The notes under the pieces: generated by a model | Told to the model about the DNA's origin: nothing | What the model saw: the letters and a program-made list of their open reading frames with translations, nothing else | Database searches by the model: none | Position numbers and translations under genes: made by a program | From: Chitinophaga chungangae | Lineage (GTDB): Bacteria; Bacteroidota; Bacteroidia; Chitinophagales; Chitinophagaceae | Direction: 5' to 3' | Assembly (NCBI RefSeq): GCF_017742215.1 | Contig: NZ_JAGHKP010000002.1 | Span: forward strand, 964,737-1,028,736 | DNA: 64,000 bases | Shown here: one piece after another, positions 16,303-24,714 of the stretch | Layout: each line of letters begins with the position of its first letter | How positions within the stretch are numbered: position 1 is the first letter of the stretch

Positions 16303-18009
16303 ATGAAAAAGATTCATAGCATCATATTATTGGCATGCGCAACTATCCTGGGCTCCTGCGGCGAAGGTTTTCTGGAGAAGACCCCGCAGGGAGAACTGAT
16401 CCAGGACCAGATCGAAACGCCGGCGGGTGTGGAAGGCATGCTTACCGGCGCGTATGGCCTCGTCAACGGCAATGTGAACGGCACCTGGGGAAATTATTCT
16501 TCAGCGCCCAGCCAGTGGCTGTTTGGCGAAGTAGGCGCGGACGACGCGCATAAAGGCAGCAACAACGGCGACCAGCCGAACATGAACCAGGTAGAGCTGC
16601 ACGATGTGTCTACCACCAACGATAATACCGAGATCATGTGGAACCGGTATTACGAAGGCGTGGCCCGTTGCAACAACACCCTCCGCCTGCTGAAGGCGGT
16701 GCAGGCAGGCACCAGCAAACTGTCTGACGCGAGGGCGAAGGAAGTGGAAGCCGAGGCCCGCTTTCTGCGCGCGCACTATTACTTTTTCCTCCGCAGGGTG
16801 TTTGTAAACATTCCGTATATCGACGAAAATGTTTCTTCCGAGGATGCGATGAAAGTGACGAACGAAGAGGAAGTGTACCCGATGATCCAGGCGGACCTGG
16901 AATTTGCCGTGGCCAATCTGCCGCCTACCTGGGACGCCGCAAACATCGGCCGCGCCAGCAAAGTGGCTGCCCAGGCATATCTTGGAAAGGTATTGTTGTA
17001 TCAGAAGAAATACGGCGAAGCATTGCCGCTGTTCACCACGGTGATCGGCGCAAGGCCTTCCATCGAAACGATACCGTTTGAAAACAATTTCGACGTAACA
17101 AAAGAAAACGGCCCCGAAACCATTTTCGCTTCACAACATGCCATTAACCCTGACGGCGGCGGCGACAACGCCAACGTGGGCGATATGCTCGGCGGTTTTT
17201 ATGGTACCGCGCCTGTGTCCTGCTGCGGGTTCTACCAGCCCTCTTTCGACCTGGTAAACTCATACAGGGTAGCCGCCAACGGCCTGCCCATGCTCGACGG
17301 CAGCTATCGTACCAATCCGTATAAATCTGACTTCGGGCTTACGGGCAATGCCAAAGCCCAATATGCAGTGGATACTACCATTGCCTTCGATCCGCGCCTG
17401 GATTACACGGTGGGCCGCAGGGGCGTGCCTTACCGCGACTGGGGCGTAATGCCCGGTGACGCCTGGATCCGCGACCCGGCATATGCCGGCCCGTTCGTAG
17501 GCGTTAAGCACATGGTAGACGGCGCGGTGCGTGGTACGGAAACGGTGGCGGGCGCGCCTTACATTACGAGCCTGAACGTAAATATCATCCGGCTGGCAGA
17601 CGTTTACCTGATGGCGGCGGAATGTTATGTGGAGCAGAATAACCTGGGCGCCGCGCTGAACCTGGTGAACAAGATCCGTCTCCGCGCGGCGAAGCTGCCG
17701 CCGAAGATGGTCGGCAACTCCCGCGCGGCGAAGTACAACGTACAGCAGTATGGATCTTTTGCAAACCAGGACCAGGCCCGCACCGCAGTACGATTCGAGC
17801 GGAGGCTGGAGCTGGCGCTGGAAGGCCACCGCTTTTACGACCTGGTACGCTGGGGCATCGCCAAACAAACGATCGAAAGTTATTCCGCCTTTGAAGGCTC
17901 ATTGCTGTCTGCATTCCTGAACATACATTTCGAGCCGAAAGATGAATATTTCCCCATCCCGCAGCAGCAGATCGACCGCTCGCAGGGTGCGCTCAAACAG
18001 AACGATTAA
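16303..18009 (+). CDS. SusD/RagB family nutrient-binding lipoprotein
   Basis: A 568-residue SusD-type lipoprotein with lipobox LGSCGEG (Cys about residue 18), the N-terminal FLEKTPQGELIQ segment, TPR-like helices (ARFLRAHYYFFLRRVF) and the C-terminal RFERRLELALEGHRFYDLVRWG motif that defines the RagB/SusD family. It caps the preceding SusC and binds its substrate at the cell surface. The ATG at 16303 is preferred over a TTG two codons earlier. The pair ends at a strong intrinsic terminator. Confidence 0.96.
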   Translation: MKKIHSIILLACATILGSCGEGFLEKTPQGELIQDQIETPAGVEGMLTGAYGLVNGNVNGTWGNYSSAPSQWLFGEVGADDAHKGSNNGDQPNMNQVELHDVSTTNDNTEIMWNRYYEGVARCNNTLRLLKAVQAGTSKLSDARAKEVEAEARFLRAHYYFFLRRVFVNIPYIDENVSSEDAMKVTNEEEVYPMIQADLEFAVANLPPTWDAANIGRASKVAAQAYLGKVLLYQKKYGEALPLFTTVIGARPSIETIPFENNFDVTKENGPETIFASQHAINPDGGGDNANVGDMLGGFYGTAPVSCCGFYQPSFDLVNSYRVAANGLPMLDGSYRTNPYKSDFGLTGNAKAQYAVDTTIAFDPRLDYTVGRRGVPYRDWGVMPGDAWIRDPAYAGPFVGVKHMVDGAVRGTETVAGAPYITSLNVNIIRLADVYLMAAECYVEQNNLGAALNLVNKIRLRAAKLPPKMVGNSRAAKYNVQQYGSFANQDQARTAVRFERRLELALEGHRFYDLVRWGIAKQTIESYSAFEGSLLSAFLNIHFEPKDEYFPIPQQQIDRSQGALKQND

Positions 18010-18034
18010 ACTTATTTTCCTGTAAAACCCCCTT

Positions 18035-18067
18035 CGGCGCCTGTTGCAGAACAGGCGCCGTTTTTTT
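18035..18067 (+). terminator. Intrinsic terminator of the first SusCD pair
   Basis: An 11-bp perfect stem (CGGCGCCTGTT with AACAGGCGCCG) around a GCAG tetraloop, followed by seven T. Confidence 0.93.
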
Positions 18068-18114
18068 ATCTCCTTCCGGGCGGCGGGCTATTTTAGCCGG
18101 TGCTGAGATTATTG

Positions 18115-18122
18115 TAATTTTG
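18115..18122 (+). promoter_or_regulatory. -7 element upstream of the lipoprotein gene (TAATTTTG)
   Basis: TAATTTTG matches TAnnTTTG; TTTAG about 20 bp upstream is a weak -33. The ATG lies 44 nt downstream. Confidence 0.5.
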
Positions 18123-18166
18123 GCAGCATAACCATTCTTTATTTTTTCACACAAAAAAATGTGATT

Positions 18167-19093
18167 ATGAAAACCGTTTTATTCACCCCGCTGGCCTTTG
18201 CGCTATTGTTTTTCAGCTGCCAAAAAAACGATAAACCCGATAATCCCAAGCCCCCGGACAGTACGCAGAAGTATCCCGTGCGCTTCGACGTGAGCGGGTT
18301 TGACCGCACCATTACAGAGTTTGGAAGAACGGACAGTTTGCCCGCCCAGATCAGTAATCTGTACTACGTCGTATATTCGGCGACTGGCGTGGTACACCTT
18401 TTGGAACAGGTTGCGGGAGACGAGAACTTTGGCACCTTTCACGATTCACTGCCGGCCGGCAAATACCGTATCGCGCTGTTAGCCACGGAAGGTCCCGCAA
18501 ACATACGCGATCACGGTCTGAGCGAATTGCCCTATTTTCTTATTTACCCTTCGGGCGATGCGTTTTACAGGGGAATTGAGATTAACGTAAACGGCGCTGT
18601 GAACCAGATCGTAAGCCTCAACAGGATTGTGACCAAATTGAAACTGGTCTTTGCCGACAGGGTTCCCTACGATGCAAAAGAAATGAAAATGACCGTGGCC
18701 CAATACCCGCTGCCCGAGCCCCCGGGGCTTACTCCACTGATGGCCGCGCTTTACCTGCCTTCCGGTACCCTGGCTACCCCGCACCCCGTCGATGTCTGGA
18801 ATTATTCGGACATGACCTGGTTATTCCATCCTGAAGACAAAGGCATGACCAACTGGTCGATGGAAACTACGTTGTTATTGCTGGAGCCATCCACGGTAGC
18901 CGTTGAGTTTACAACTTTTACAACAACCGGGTCGATAATTGCGAGGAAAGAAATCTATAACGTGAGAATGGAGCCCGGGAAAACCACGGTGTTAACGGGC
19001 AATGGATTTGATAATCCCGTCAATGGCGATGGAGTAAGTCTTATCATCAATGATCCGGTTTGGTCTGAAGACAGCATAGCGGTGAGTTTTTAA
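18167..19093 (+). CDS. Uncharacterised lipoprotein, possibly FimB/Mfa2-like
   Basis: A 308-residue lipoprotein with lipobox FFSCQKN (Cys about residue 18) and a DKPDNPKPPDS linker. The body is beta-rich, including LYYVVYSATGVVHLLEQ, SLPAGKYRIALLATEG and a late segment ARKEIYNVRMEPGKTTVLTGN. The pattern of a Y-x-x-Y/S strand followed by LPAGKY is seen in Bacteroidota FimB/Mfa2 fimbrial anchor proteins, but I see no decisive motif. Start: ATG at 18167, directly followed by the signal; a GTG two codons earlier is less likely. It is monocistronic between two hairpins. Confidence 0.6.
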   Translation: MKTVLFTPLAFALLFFSCQKNDKPDNPKPPDSTQKYPVRFDVSGFDRTITEFGRTDSLPAQISNLYYVVYSATGVVHLLEQVAGDENFGTFHDSLPAGKYRIALLATEGPANIRDHGLSELPYFLIYPSGDAFYRGIEINVNGAVNQIVSLNRIVTKLKLVFADRVPYDAKEMKMTVAQYPLPEPPGLTPLMAALYLPSGTLATPHPVDVWNYSDMTWLFHPEDKGMTNWSMETTLLLLEPSTVAVEFTTFTTTGSIIARKEIYNVRMEPGKTTVLTGNGFDNPVNGDGVSLIINDPVWSEDSIAVSF

Positions 19094-19123
19094 ACAGGAG
19101 CATAGATACATCTTTATCGACAG

Positions 19124-19168
19124 CCGCATTCCTGCCGGACCTCACCGCAAGGCTTGGGGGGAATGCGG
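19124..19168. terminator. Hairpin between convergent genes
   Basis: CCGCATTCC (19124-19132) pairs with GGAATGCGG (19160-19168); inner GCC/GGC pairing may extend it. It lies between the lipoprotein gene and the convergent LuxR gene. Confidence 0.55.
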
Positions 19169-19175
19169 TTTAACA

Positions 19176-19937
19176 TCAGATCACTCCTTGCAGCATACAT
19201 TTTTTTATAAGCTGTCCGGTATTAGTGACGCCTGCTTTTGTTAATATGTTGCGGCGGTGATTCTTTACGGTATCGAAGGCAATAGAAAGTTTCTCCGCTA
19301 TTTGCCGGTTGGTAAAACCTGCGGCTATCAGCTTCAGGATCTCGGTTTCTCTTTTGGTATAAAGCGGGTTCCCGAGGCGAGGGGGTTGGTAAATATCGAT
19401 GTCTGTATACGATGGCATGCCATGCAGCCCGATGATCGACAATTTGTAGTTGTTGATATTTGTAAAATGACTGATGTCGGTATGTATGTTCAACGCTTTG
19501 GCGATACCGTTGTGTTTGTCCAGCGTAAGCTGCATGCCCTGGTGCATGAATAATTTATAAGAGCCGTCTGCAACTTTCATCCGGAAACAATAACACGATT
19601 TATAAGAAAAAATATTATCCGGCGTGAACAGCTGGTTGCGTATCAGATCAAGGATATATGCTTCCGTTTGGGCGACGTAGCTGACATCATCGGGGTGTAT
19701 GCGGGCCAGGATATCATTGAAAGTAATGGTTTCGGGGCTCAGGCCATATATTTGTTTTACGGATGCGCTCATGTGCGATAGCGACATATCGTAAAAGTCG
19801 ATGACGTAATAATAAGACGGCCCCGCAGTAAATACGGAGCTGACAATTTCATCAAATTTAACGGGCAGCTCTGTTTCCTGCACGGCTTTCATTTCGTGCT
19901 GCCATACATTGTACAGTTTTAAAACCTGTTGATCCAT
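19176..19937 (-). CDS. PAS-LuxR family transcriptional regulator
   Basis: A 253-residue regulator. Residues about 40-165 form a PAS-like fold (YYYVIDFYDMSLSHMSASVKQIYGLS, then FRMKVADGSYKLFMHQGMQL), and residues 190-245 form a LuxR/GerE helix-turn-helix (KRETEILKLIAAGFTNRQIAEKLSIAFDTVKNHRRNI). This arrangement is common in Bacteroidota and the signal is usually unknown. It is transcribed toward the lipoprotein gene and away from the tRNA remnant. No partner kinase is adjacent and no phospho-acceptor receiver domain is present. Confidence 0.88.
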   Translation of the reverse strand: MDQQVLKLYNVWQHEMKAVQETELPVKFDEIVSSVFTAGPSYYYVIDFYDMSLSHMSASVKQIYGLSPETITFNDILARIHPDDVSYVAQTEAYILDLIRNQLFTPDNIFSYKSCYCFRMKVADGSYKLFMHQGMQLTLDKHNGIAKALNIHTDISHFTNINNYKLSIIGLHGMPSYTDIDIYQPPRLGNPLYTKRETEILKLIAAGFTNRQIAEKLSIAFDTVKNHRRNILTKAGVTNTGQLIKKCMLQGVI

Positions 19938-20002
19938 ATTGGTTTTTTGGGACAGTGTTTTCGGGTGAATATGTAATAATAGGATTTTGTGATGTAAAAC
20001 AA

Positions 20003-20028
20003 AAAAGCGCCGGTAGATCGGCGCTTTT
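20003..20028 (-). terminator. Host terminator of the interrupted tRNA gene
   Basis: AAAAGCGCCG and CGGCGCTTTT pair around GTAGAT, 11 nt beyond the end of the tRNA remnant at 20040. It was probably the original tRNA terminator before the element inserted. Confidence 0.7.
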
Positions 20029-20039
20029 GAGAAATTTAA

Positions 20040-20091
20040 GTGGTCCCACCTGGGCTTGAACCAGGGACCCTCTGATTATGAGTCAGATGCT
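20040..20091 (-). repeat. Left attachment repeat (3' part of the tRNA, 52 bp)
   Basis: These 52 bases are identical to 24837-24888 and correspond to the 3' part of the tRNA gene, from the anticodon stem to the discriminator base. Beyond them the tRNA homology stops at once. This is the displaced 3' end of the tRNA left by site-specific integration. Confidence 0.93.
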
Positions 20092-20114
20092 ATGGTGGCG
20101 GGTTTCCGCTGACC

Positions 20115-20156
20115 GGGCACCTTCTCCCGGAATGCCGGGCACCTGTTCAGGCACCC
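20115..20156 (+). repeat. Left-end arm-type sites (three GGGCACCT-like copies)
   Basis: GGGCACCT at 20115 and 20137 and AGGCACCC at 20149 are spaced 22 and 12 bp. The same spacing occurs at the right end, so these are likely binding sites for the recombinase or an excision factor. Confidence 0.7.
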
Positions 20157-20213
20157 CTTGCCGCGAAAATGTTGTTGAGAAGAGTGCAGGGAGTAACCGG
20201 CCCTGCGCCCGGT

Positions 20214-20444
20214 TTAGAAGACCTTCAATGTGGTGACCAGAAAGCTATAGCTGACCGTTCGCCGCCTGCCATTGATGGCGATACAGACTTCCGGTTCTCC
20301 GTCATTTCCTTCATTTACCTCGATCTCTGAAGGGAAACCCATAGCACACCCGCCGAAGGAATCGATGAATTCGATGAGATGGTCGCCGATTTTGGCGCGG
20401 AGGTCTGCTTTAAGTTGTTGACGATCATCGATTAAGGTTGTCAT
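20214..20444 (-). CDS. Small hypothetical protein of the element
   Basis: A 76-residue protein starting at the ATG at 20444 (MTTLIDDRQQLKADLRAKIG). It is helical at the N-terminus and beta-rich at the C-terminus (EPEVCIAINGRRRTVSY). No signal or membrane segment. An earlier in-frame ATG at 20513 would overlap the upstream gene. It lies 16 nt after the exported protein gene and probably shares its transcript. Not recognised. Confidence 0.55.
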   Translation of the reverse strand: MTTLIDDRQQLKADLRAKIGDHLIEFIDSFGGCAMGFPSEIEVNEGNDGEPEVCIAINGRRRTVSYSFLVTTLKVF

Positions 20445-20460
20445 CGTGTGTCGTGGTTTG

Positions 20461-21039
20461 TTAAAAGCTGAAGGATTCAGTGTTTCCGTTGCCCTGTCGT
20501 TTGGTGTCTCCAACCTCGAAACGAAACGAGTGAGGAACGCGCGTTTCGAATATGGACTTCCCGCTGTTCAGGAATGAGTTGTCAATGACCTCGTACTTCG
20601 CATACTCGGTTCTTTTCTGCAACAAATCCGTCTCAAATCCTCTATCATCCTCCTGTCTTTTATAACCAGCCCGGAGCTTTTCCCCGATGAGGGTCTTCCT
20701 GATTCTAAGCAGCAGCTCCAAGTCCGAACTCTCTCCCGAAAGGATGATCGCTTTGGGCTTTCCTGCATCGTTATACTGGATTTCGGCATCTGCAACAACC
20801 TTGTCTCCGGCGCTGAATATGGTGATCTGTTTCGCGGTCTTATATTTTCTGTACAGCCGATCCAAATCCGACATTGGAGCGGCCTGCTTCTTCAGTTTGG
20901 GTTTAGCTGGCTCCACAGGTAGGTAGTCTGTTATGTCAATGGATTTCGGTTGCTTGGTTTGCGAAAGGCAGGGAAGGGACCATAACGCCACCGGGAAGGC
21001 GCAGGCAACCAGCAGCAGCCAACGTGAGGTTTGATTCAT
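20461..21039 (-). CDS. Exported hypothetical protein of the element
   Basis: A 192-residue protein with a Sec signal peptide (SRWLLLVACAFPVALWSLPCLS, cleavage near residue 25), then a proline/lysine linker and a soluble domain of about 130 residues containing ITIFSAGDKVVADAEIQYND and LLLRIRKTLIGEKLRAGYKR. The ATG at 21039 is preferred to one at 21066 because it puts the charged end and hydrophobic core in register. An exported protein in so small an element suggests an envelope or exclusion role, but this is inference. No family is recognised. Confidence 0.6.
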   Translation of the reverse strand: MNQTSRWLLLVACAFPVALWSLPCLSQTKQPKSIDITDYLPVEPAKPKLKKQAAPMSDLDRLYRKYKTAKQITIFSAGDKVVADAEIQYNDAGKPKAIILSGESSDLELLLRIRKTLIGEKLRAGYKRQEDDRGFETDLLQKRTEYAKYEVIDNSFLNSGKSIFETRVPHSFRFEVGDTKRQGNGNTESFSF

Positions 21040-21175
21040 AGTTTCGTTTTTAGGGATTGAGGGCATGAATGTACAGTTTCTCCCTGTAACTTCCAGAAAA
21101 TGATTGAGGGGGCCTCACTGTGCGAAACTCGCAATCAGCAAGGCTTCCCCCAACAGGAAGGGGTGTCTTGCCCCC

Positions 21176-21451
21176 TTATTGCTTGTTTGTTTGGGCCATA
21201 ATAAACCGCAGCTCCTCCTCGATCAGCTCCTTATAGATCAGGAAGAAGCGCTCATCCTGAGCATTGGTAAACTGTTGTCCAGACCTCGGGCCGTTCGCAT
21301 TGCTTTGTGCCTTCATCTTCTCGTAAATAGTTCGCGTCTTCCATCGATATTCTTCGTTGACCTGTTCGCGAAAACGAGGTGCGAGCGTGTTCAATCGTTG
21401 ATGCAGTATCCGCAGGCGGTTGCTGGTTGGCACCTCTTTCATTCTTCCCAT
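21176..21451 (-). CDS. Small hypothetical protein of the element
   Basis: A 91-residue, mostly helical, basic protein (SNRLRILHQRLNTLAPRFRE, then ERFFLIYKELIEEELRFIM). Its start overlaps the end of the upstream gene by 13 nt, which indicates translational coupling. No motif is recognised. Confidence 0.6.
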   Translation of the reverse strand: MGRMKEVPTSNRLRILHQRLNTLAPRFREQVNEEYRWKTRTIYEKMKAQSNANGPRSGQQFTNAQDERFFLIYKELIEEELRFIMAQTNKQ

Positions 21452-22032
21452 GGGGCTTGGTTTTCAAAGATGGAGCAATTGGTTTCCTCGTAAATCTCGT
21501 GAAGAACAGCGGCGGCAGAAGGGTGCGGTACTTGCAGATTGGTAATACCCCACCAAGTACACCCATATATCCGCAGGATGACCTCTCCTTTCTGGGCAAG
21601 CTCTTCACCCAACCAGTAAGAAACCGACCACCAACTGTACACCTGCCGTTGTACGCTCTCCGCTGCTTCGTAAGATGTAATCTTTCGCTCCAATGCAGCC
21701 AGCTCTTCCGTGGCCGCTTTGTTCTGGGCGTATGTCAGGTATCGCTCCTTGCCGGTTCGTGAGAGTTCGTTTTGCCTTCGTCTCCATTCGTCCAGCTGGG
21801 CAAAGTATTGCGTCTCTGGTATCTCCGTCACTTCATCTCCGCTGTGAAAGTGATAGGCGTACAGGTTCGTTTCCCGGGGTGTGTCGAGTTCCCCCAACAA
21901 CAATGGGTCTTTTTTGTCCGCACTGTTGTCGATCTTCAGCAAGGTGGTCACCAATTCGGTGTGGTCATGATGGACAAGACATTTCGGGGAGCACGGCCTC
22001 GCCTCTCCCTGATGGCTTTTTGTTTGCTTCAT
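21439..22032 (-). CDS. Hypothetical protein of the element
   Basis: A 197-residue protein from the ATG at 22032. The N-terminus has CSPKCLVHHDHTELV (Cys/His-rich); the centre is charged and helical (YLTYAQNKAATEELAALERK); the C-terminal third (WWSVSYWLGEELAQKGEVIL, then GCTWWG) is aromatic and includes an SYWLG...GE pattern I associate with proteins of Bacteroidota mobile elements, though I cannot name a family. The reading frame stays open for 107 codons upstream to an ATG at 22353 right after the repL stop, but that part looks non-coding. Confidence 0.6.
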   Translation of the reverse strand: MKQTKSHQGEARPCSPKCLVHHDHTELVTTLLKIDNSADKKDPLLLGELDTPRETNLYAYHFHSGDEVTEIPETQYFAQLDEWRRRQNELSRTGKERYLTYAQNKAATEELAALERKITSYEAAESVQRQVYSWWSVSYWLGEELAQKGEVILRIYGCTWWGITNLQVPHPSAAAVLHEIYEETNCSIFENQAPWEE

Positions 22033-22354
22033 GGTAATGCGTTTGGTCTGGTAGGGGGATATTTCCCTACGCGGGCTTAGTGGGGGTGGGGCAAAGAAGG
22101 TGGTACTGCTCCTCGGCGGGCGGGATGTGAAAACGATCCGCGGAAGAAGGCAGGAATGTGAACCGATGGCTGGGTTTGGGCAGAATGTGTGAATGCGAGA
22201 CGCATTTACCGCCCTAACCGTGATTTGAAGGCTGTAGGCTTCCATGATAGCGAGGGGTGGTGTGTCTTCCTCTGCTGGTTCTTTCTCTACATTGTTACCT
22301 ACTACAGAAGCGAACAACGGAGGCGATGAAAAAAGCCCCCGCTGTTTTGGCATC
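22033..22354. other. Gap between the RepL-like gene and the 197-residue protein gene
   Basis: Apart from the open but unlikely N-terminal extension of the downstream gene on the minus strand, nothing is recognised in these 322 bases. No strong promoter or hairpin is seen. Confidence 0.4.
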
Positions 22355-22939
22355 CTAACTTTTGGGAGGGAACGCCTCGGACTGGTCGTACGAGCTTATC
22401 ACGTTGTCCCTGTTGTATATCCCATTTTTACGGTAAAAGGAATAACGCCCACCCTTGAACATCACATGAGGGTTGATCCAGAATAGCCAGTAATTCTCGG
22501 TTTTCGATTCTGGCGTACTCCTGCCGGAGTCCGAAACCCTAGCAATGATCTTGGCTTCAACGAGGCGGTTGATAGCCTTGCGGAAAGTGTTTCCCTTTAG
22601 GCCGCAGTCCTTTGATACCCGTTTTTCCGTTATCCGGATAAGGTCTGTATCGTACTTCAGCCTGTACAGTATCCAAAGAAACAACTCCTTGGCACAAGGC
22701 TCCAGCTTCATAACATGGTGAAAGGTTGCGGCAGGGCTTGTAAATACCTTGCTGCATTCATCAACGTCGATCTGAATCCAGTGCTTACCCATCTTGGCGG
22801 GCTTGCTTTCAAACAGGTGAATATCCCTTGCAAGAGGGTTGAAGGAAAAGTCAAGATCGTAATAACGAAGGTCAAACCCTCCTTGCTCTTGATCTGGCAC
22901 CGGCAGTTCGTTGCCGGCATGTGTTGGGTTGCTGTTCAT
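22355..22939 (-). CDS. RepL-like winged-helix replication protein
   Basis: A 194-residue protein. The segment from about 70 to 165 (CAKELFLWILYRLKYDTDLI, RVSKDCGLKGNTFRKAINRLVEAKI, then FWINPHVMFKGGR) follows the RepL/replication-maintenance pattern: a winged helix-turn-helix ending in a x-INP-x-x-x-x-KG motif. RepL proteins initiate theta replication of small plasmids in Firmicutes and occur in satellite elements. The 80-residue N-terminus is not recognised. A 15-bp repeat sits immediately upstream of its start and recurs 169 bp away. A pure regulator is the main alternative. Confidence 0.6.
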   Translation of the reverse strand: MNSNPTHAGNELPVPDQEQGGFDLRYYDLDFSFNPLARDIHLFESKPAKMGKHWIQIDVDECSKVFTSPAATFHHVMKLEPCAKELFLWILYRLKYDTDLIRITEKRVSKDCGLKGNTFRKAINRLVEAKIIARVSDSGRSTPESKTENYWLFWINPHVMFKGGRYSFYRKNGIYNRDNVISSYDQSEAFPPKS

Positions 22940-23435
22940 GGCTCAAATTTTGCGGTTACGAATTTGGATACAACAGACTGTCCGTCAGTGCTTTGGAAGG
23001 TGTTTCCAGGCGAAAAGACTCAAGCATAGAAGATATATATGCTGTTCGGACGGCCTTCGGAATGCTGCGCAAACCCTCTGGTATAGTGGGTTACGGCGGA
23101 TCATGCAAAACTCAAAATTTGCGGTGGAGAATGCTCGTTCCTCCTTCCTTGTGCAGTAAGGTTTCCCTACCTTTGCAACGGGTATCAGTCTACCACCAAA
23201 ATACGATATTCCGGCAGGCTCAAAGCCGGTTACGAAGAGAAAAAGCGGGAGGTTTTCACTTCTTGCTATGCGTTATTTCTCCACAGATATACGGGTGCTT
23301 ACATAGCCAGTTTCGGCAGGTCTTCCAACGTGGTGTACATCACCAAACCGAAGTTCTGAAGATGCCACTGGCGGGAGAATGTCTTCCTCAGTCTGATCGT
23401 TATACAGCCTTCGTTCAAGGTCATCTGTCTGGCTC
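22940..23435. other. Non-coding region of the element, candidate origin
   Basis: No convincing gene in these 496 bases. It holds two near-identical 15-mers, CTCAAATTTTGCGGT (22942-22956) and CTCAAAATTTGCGGT (23111-23125), and a plus-strand TACCTTTG at 23169-23176 that could be a promoter. Its place next to the RepL-like gene makes it a candidate replication or control region. Confidence 0.4.
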
Positions 23436-24659
23436 TCACTCTTCTCTTCGTGGAGATAGCATCTCCCCAACCTCCGCCATTGCCAGCCCCAGCTTCTTCA
23501 ACTCCACCTGGGCGTAATGCCTCTCTGTAACGAGGACAGTCGAATGTCCCATCAGTTCGCTCACCACCTTCATAGGGACGTTGTGGTAAAGCAGGAGAGA
23601 GCCGAACGTCTTCCGGGCAATCTTATGCGTTAGGGGTGTGTCCAGCCCTGCGATGTCGGCCACCTCCTTGAGATAGCTGTTTATCTTCTGGTTACTGAAG
23701 CGAGGAAGAAGAAAGGGAAACTGTGTACCGATCTCCCGGAAGTGAGCAATCAACTGCTTGGCGTTATTCAGCAGGGGAATGTGTATCTCCTTCCCGGTCT
23801 TTGCCCTTGTGTATCTTATCCACTGCGCACCATCAACGCCGGTGATAACGTTTTCTTCAGTCAGGCTCATGGCATCGCTGTAATGCAGGCCGGTGTAAAC
23901 GCTGAAGAGGAAGATGTCGCGCACCTTACGCAACCGTTCCTGTGTAAAGGTGTGGCCTTCCAGTTGCTGCAATTCTTCATGAGTAAGGAACACGACCTTT
24001 ATCCGCTCGTGCTTGAAATGGTGGCCGGGGAAAGGGTTGTCCGCAATCCAGTTAAAATCAACCGCCATCCTGACAACCGACTTCAGCTTTTGCACGACCT
24101 TGTTTACAGACACCAGCTTCATGCTCTTTTCTGCGAACAGGTAAGTTTCCAGCTCGTGAAGGAACTGGTTATTCAACTTGGATAAGGGAAGGTCGTCCGT
24201 CTTGTGATGCCGCCGGATAAACGCCTGCACTGCATTGGATAGCTGGGAGAACTTCACCAGCGTAGAAGCGGTATAACCCTTATCCTTCATCTTCTTCATC
24301 TGCTGGTAACGGTATTTGTAAGCCTGCATGAGGGTGCGGCACTCGCTTCTTCCCCGGTTCAGGACAAGGTTAACAATGTCCTCCACCTCAAAAGATTCTC
24401 CCCGCTTGATGAGGGTTGCCTCTGCTTGGTGTATCTGTTGCGTGATTTGTGCAATACGTGCGTTGAGGGCAGCGGCTTTTGGAGCCTTCCCCTTCGCGCG
24501 CTGTTTGTCCCTGTCCCACATGCTTAAGGGGAGGCGTTCACCCACCATGAACCGCTGCTGTCTTTTGTTGAAAGTGAGGCGGCAATATACCGGCGCTTCG
24601 TCGTCGTTGTTCGCCCTCGATGCAAGGGCCATAAAAAGAATGTTGAGTTGTGAGTTCAT
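23436..24659 (-). CDS. Tyrosine recombinase (integrase) with altered first arginine
   Basis: A 407-residue phage-type integrase of the Bacteroidota kind. Residues 1-105 form the Arm-DNA-binding domain (PVYCRLTFNKRQQRFMVGERL), 105-210 the SAM-like core-binding domain and 225-390 the catalytic domain. Visible catalytic residues are Lys287 or Lys290 (RAKTGKEI), His345 and Arg349 (HKIARKTF), His372 (MGHST) and nucleophile Tyr382 (RHYAQV). The usual first Arg in the TGLR motif is His259 (TGLHYSD). A related substitution is known in IntDOT of CTnDOT, so it is probably active. It is placed next to the tRNA, reading away from it. Confidence 0.93.
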   Translation of the reverse strand: MNSQLNILFMALASRANNDDEAPVYCRLTFNKRQQRFMVGERLPLSMWDRDKQRAKGKAPKAAALNARIAQITQQIHQAEATLIKRGESFEVEDIVNLVLNRGRSECRTLMQAYKYRYQQMKKMKDKGYTASTLVKFSQLSNAVQAFIRRHHKTDDLPLSKLNNQFLHELETYLFAEKSMKLVSVNKVVQKLKSVVRMAVDFNWIADNPFPGHHFKHERIKVVFLTHEELQQLEGHTFTQERLRKVRDIFLFSVYTGLHYSDAMSLTEENVITGVDGAQWIRYTRAKTGKEIHIPLLNNAKQLIAHFREIGTQFPFLLPRFSNQKINSYLKEVADIAGLDTPLTHKIARKTFGSLLLYHNVPMKVVSELMGHSTVLVTERHYAQVELKKLGLAMAEVGEMLSPRREE

Positions 24660-24714
24660 CGCTTTCTATTGGAATGTGGAAGCGGCAAGGGCGTGGGTTT
24701 ACAGGGATAGCACC

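Noticed and set aside
22033..22353. N-terminal extension of the 197-residue element protein to an ATG next to the RepL-like stop
   Set aside because: The extra 107 residues are Pro/Ser/Arg-rich with no structure, and a better start exists at 22032.
23273..23470. A 65-codon minus-strand frame after the integrase
   Set aside because: It overlaps the integrase end by 35 nt and has acceptable composition, but there is no motif, no neighbour support and no excisionase-like helix-turn-helix, so it was not annotated.
22921..23517. A 198-codon open frame on the plus strand in the element, with TACCTTTG at 23169 as possible promoter
   Set aside because: The sequence is rich in Ser, Arg and Cys without any domain-like pattern, it overlaps the integrase 3' end on the other strand and the box lies inside it rather than before it.
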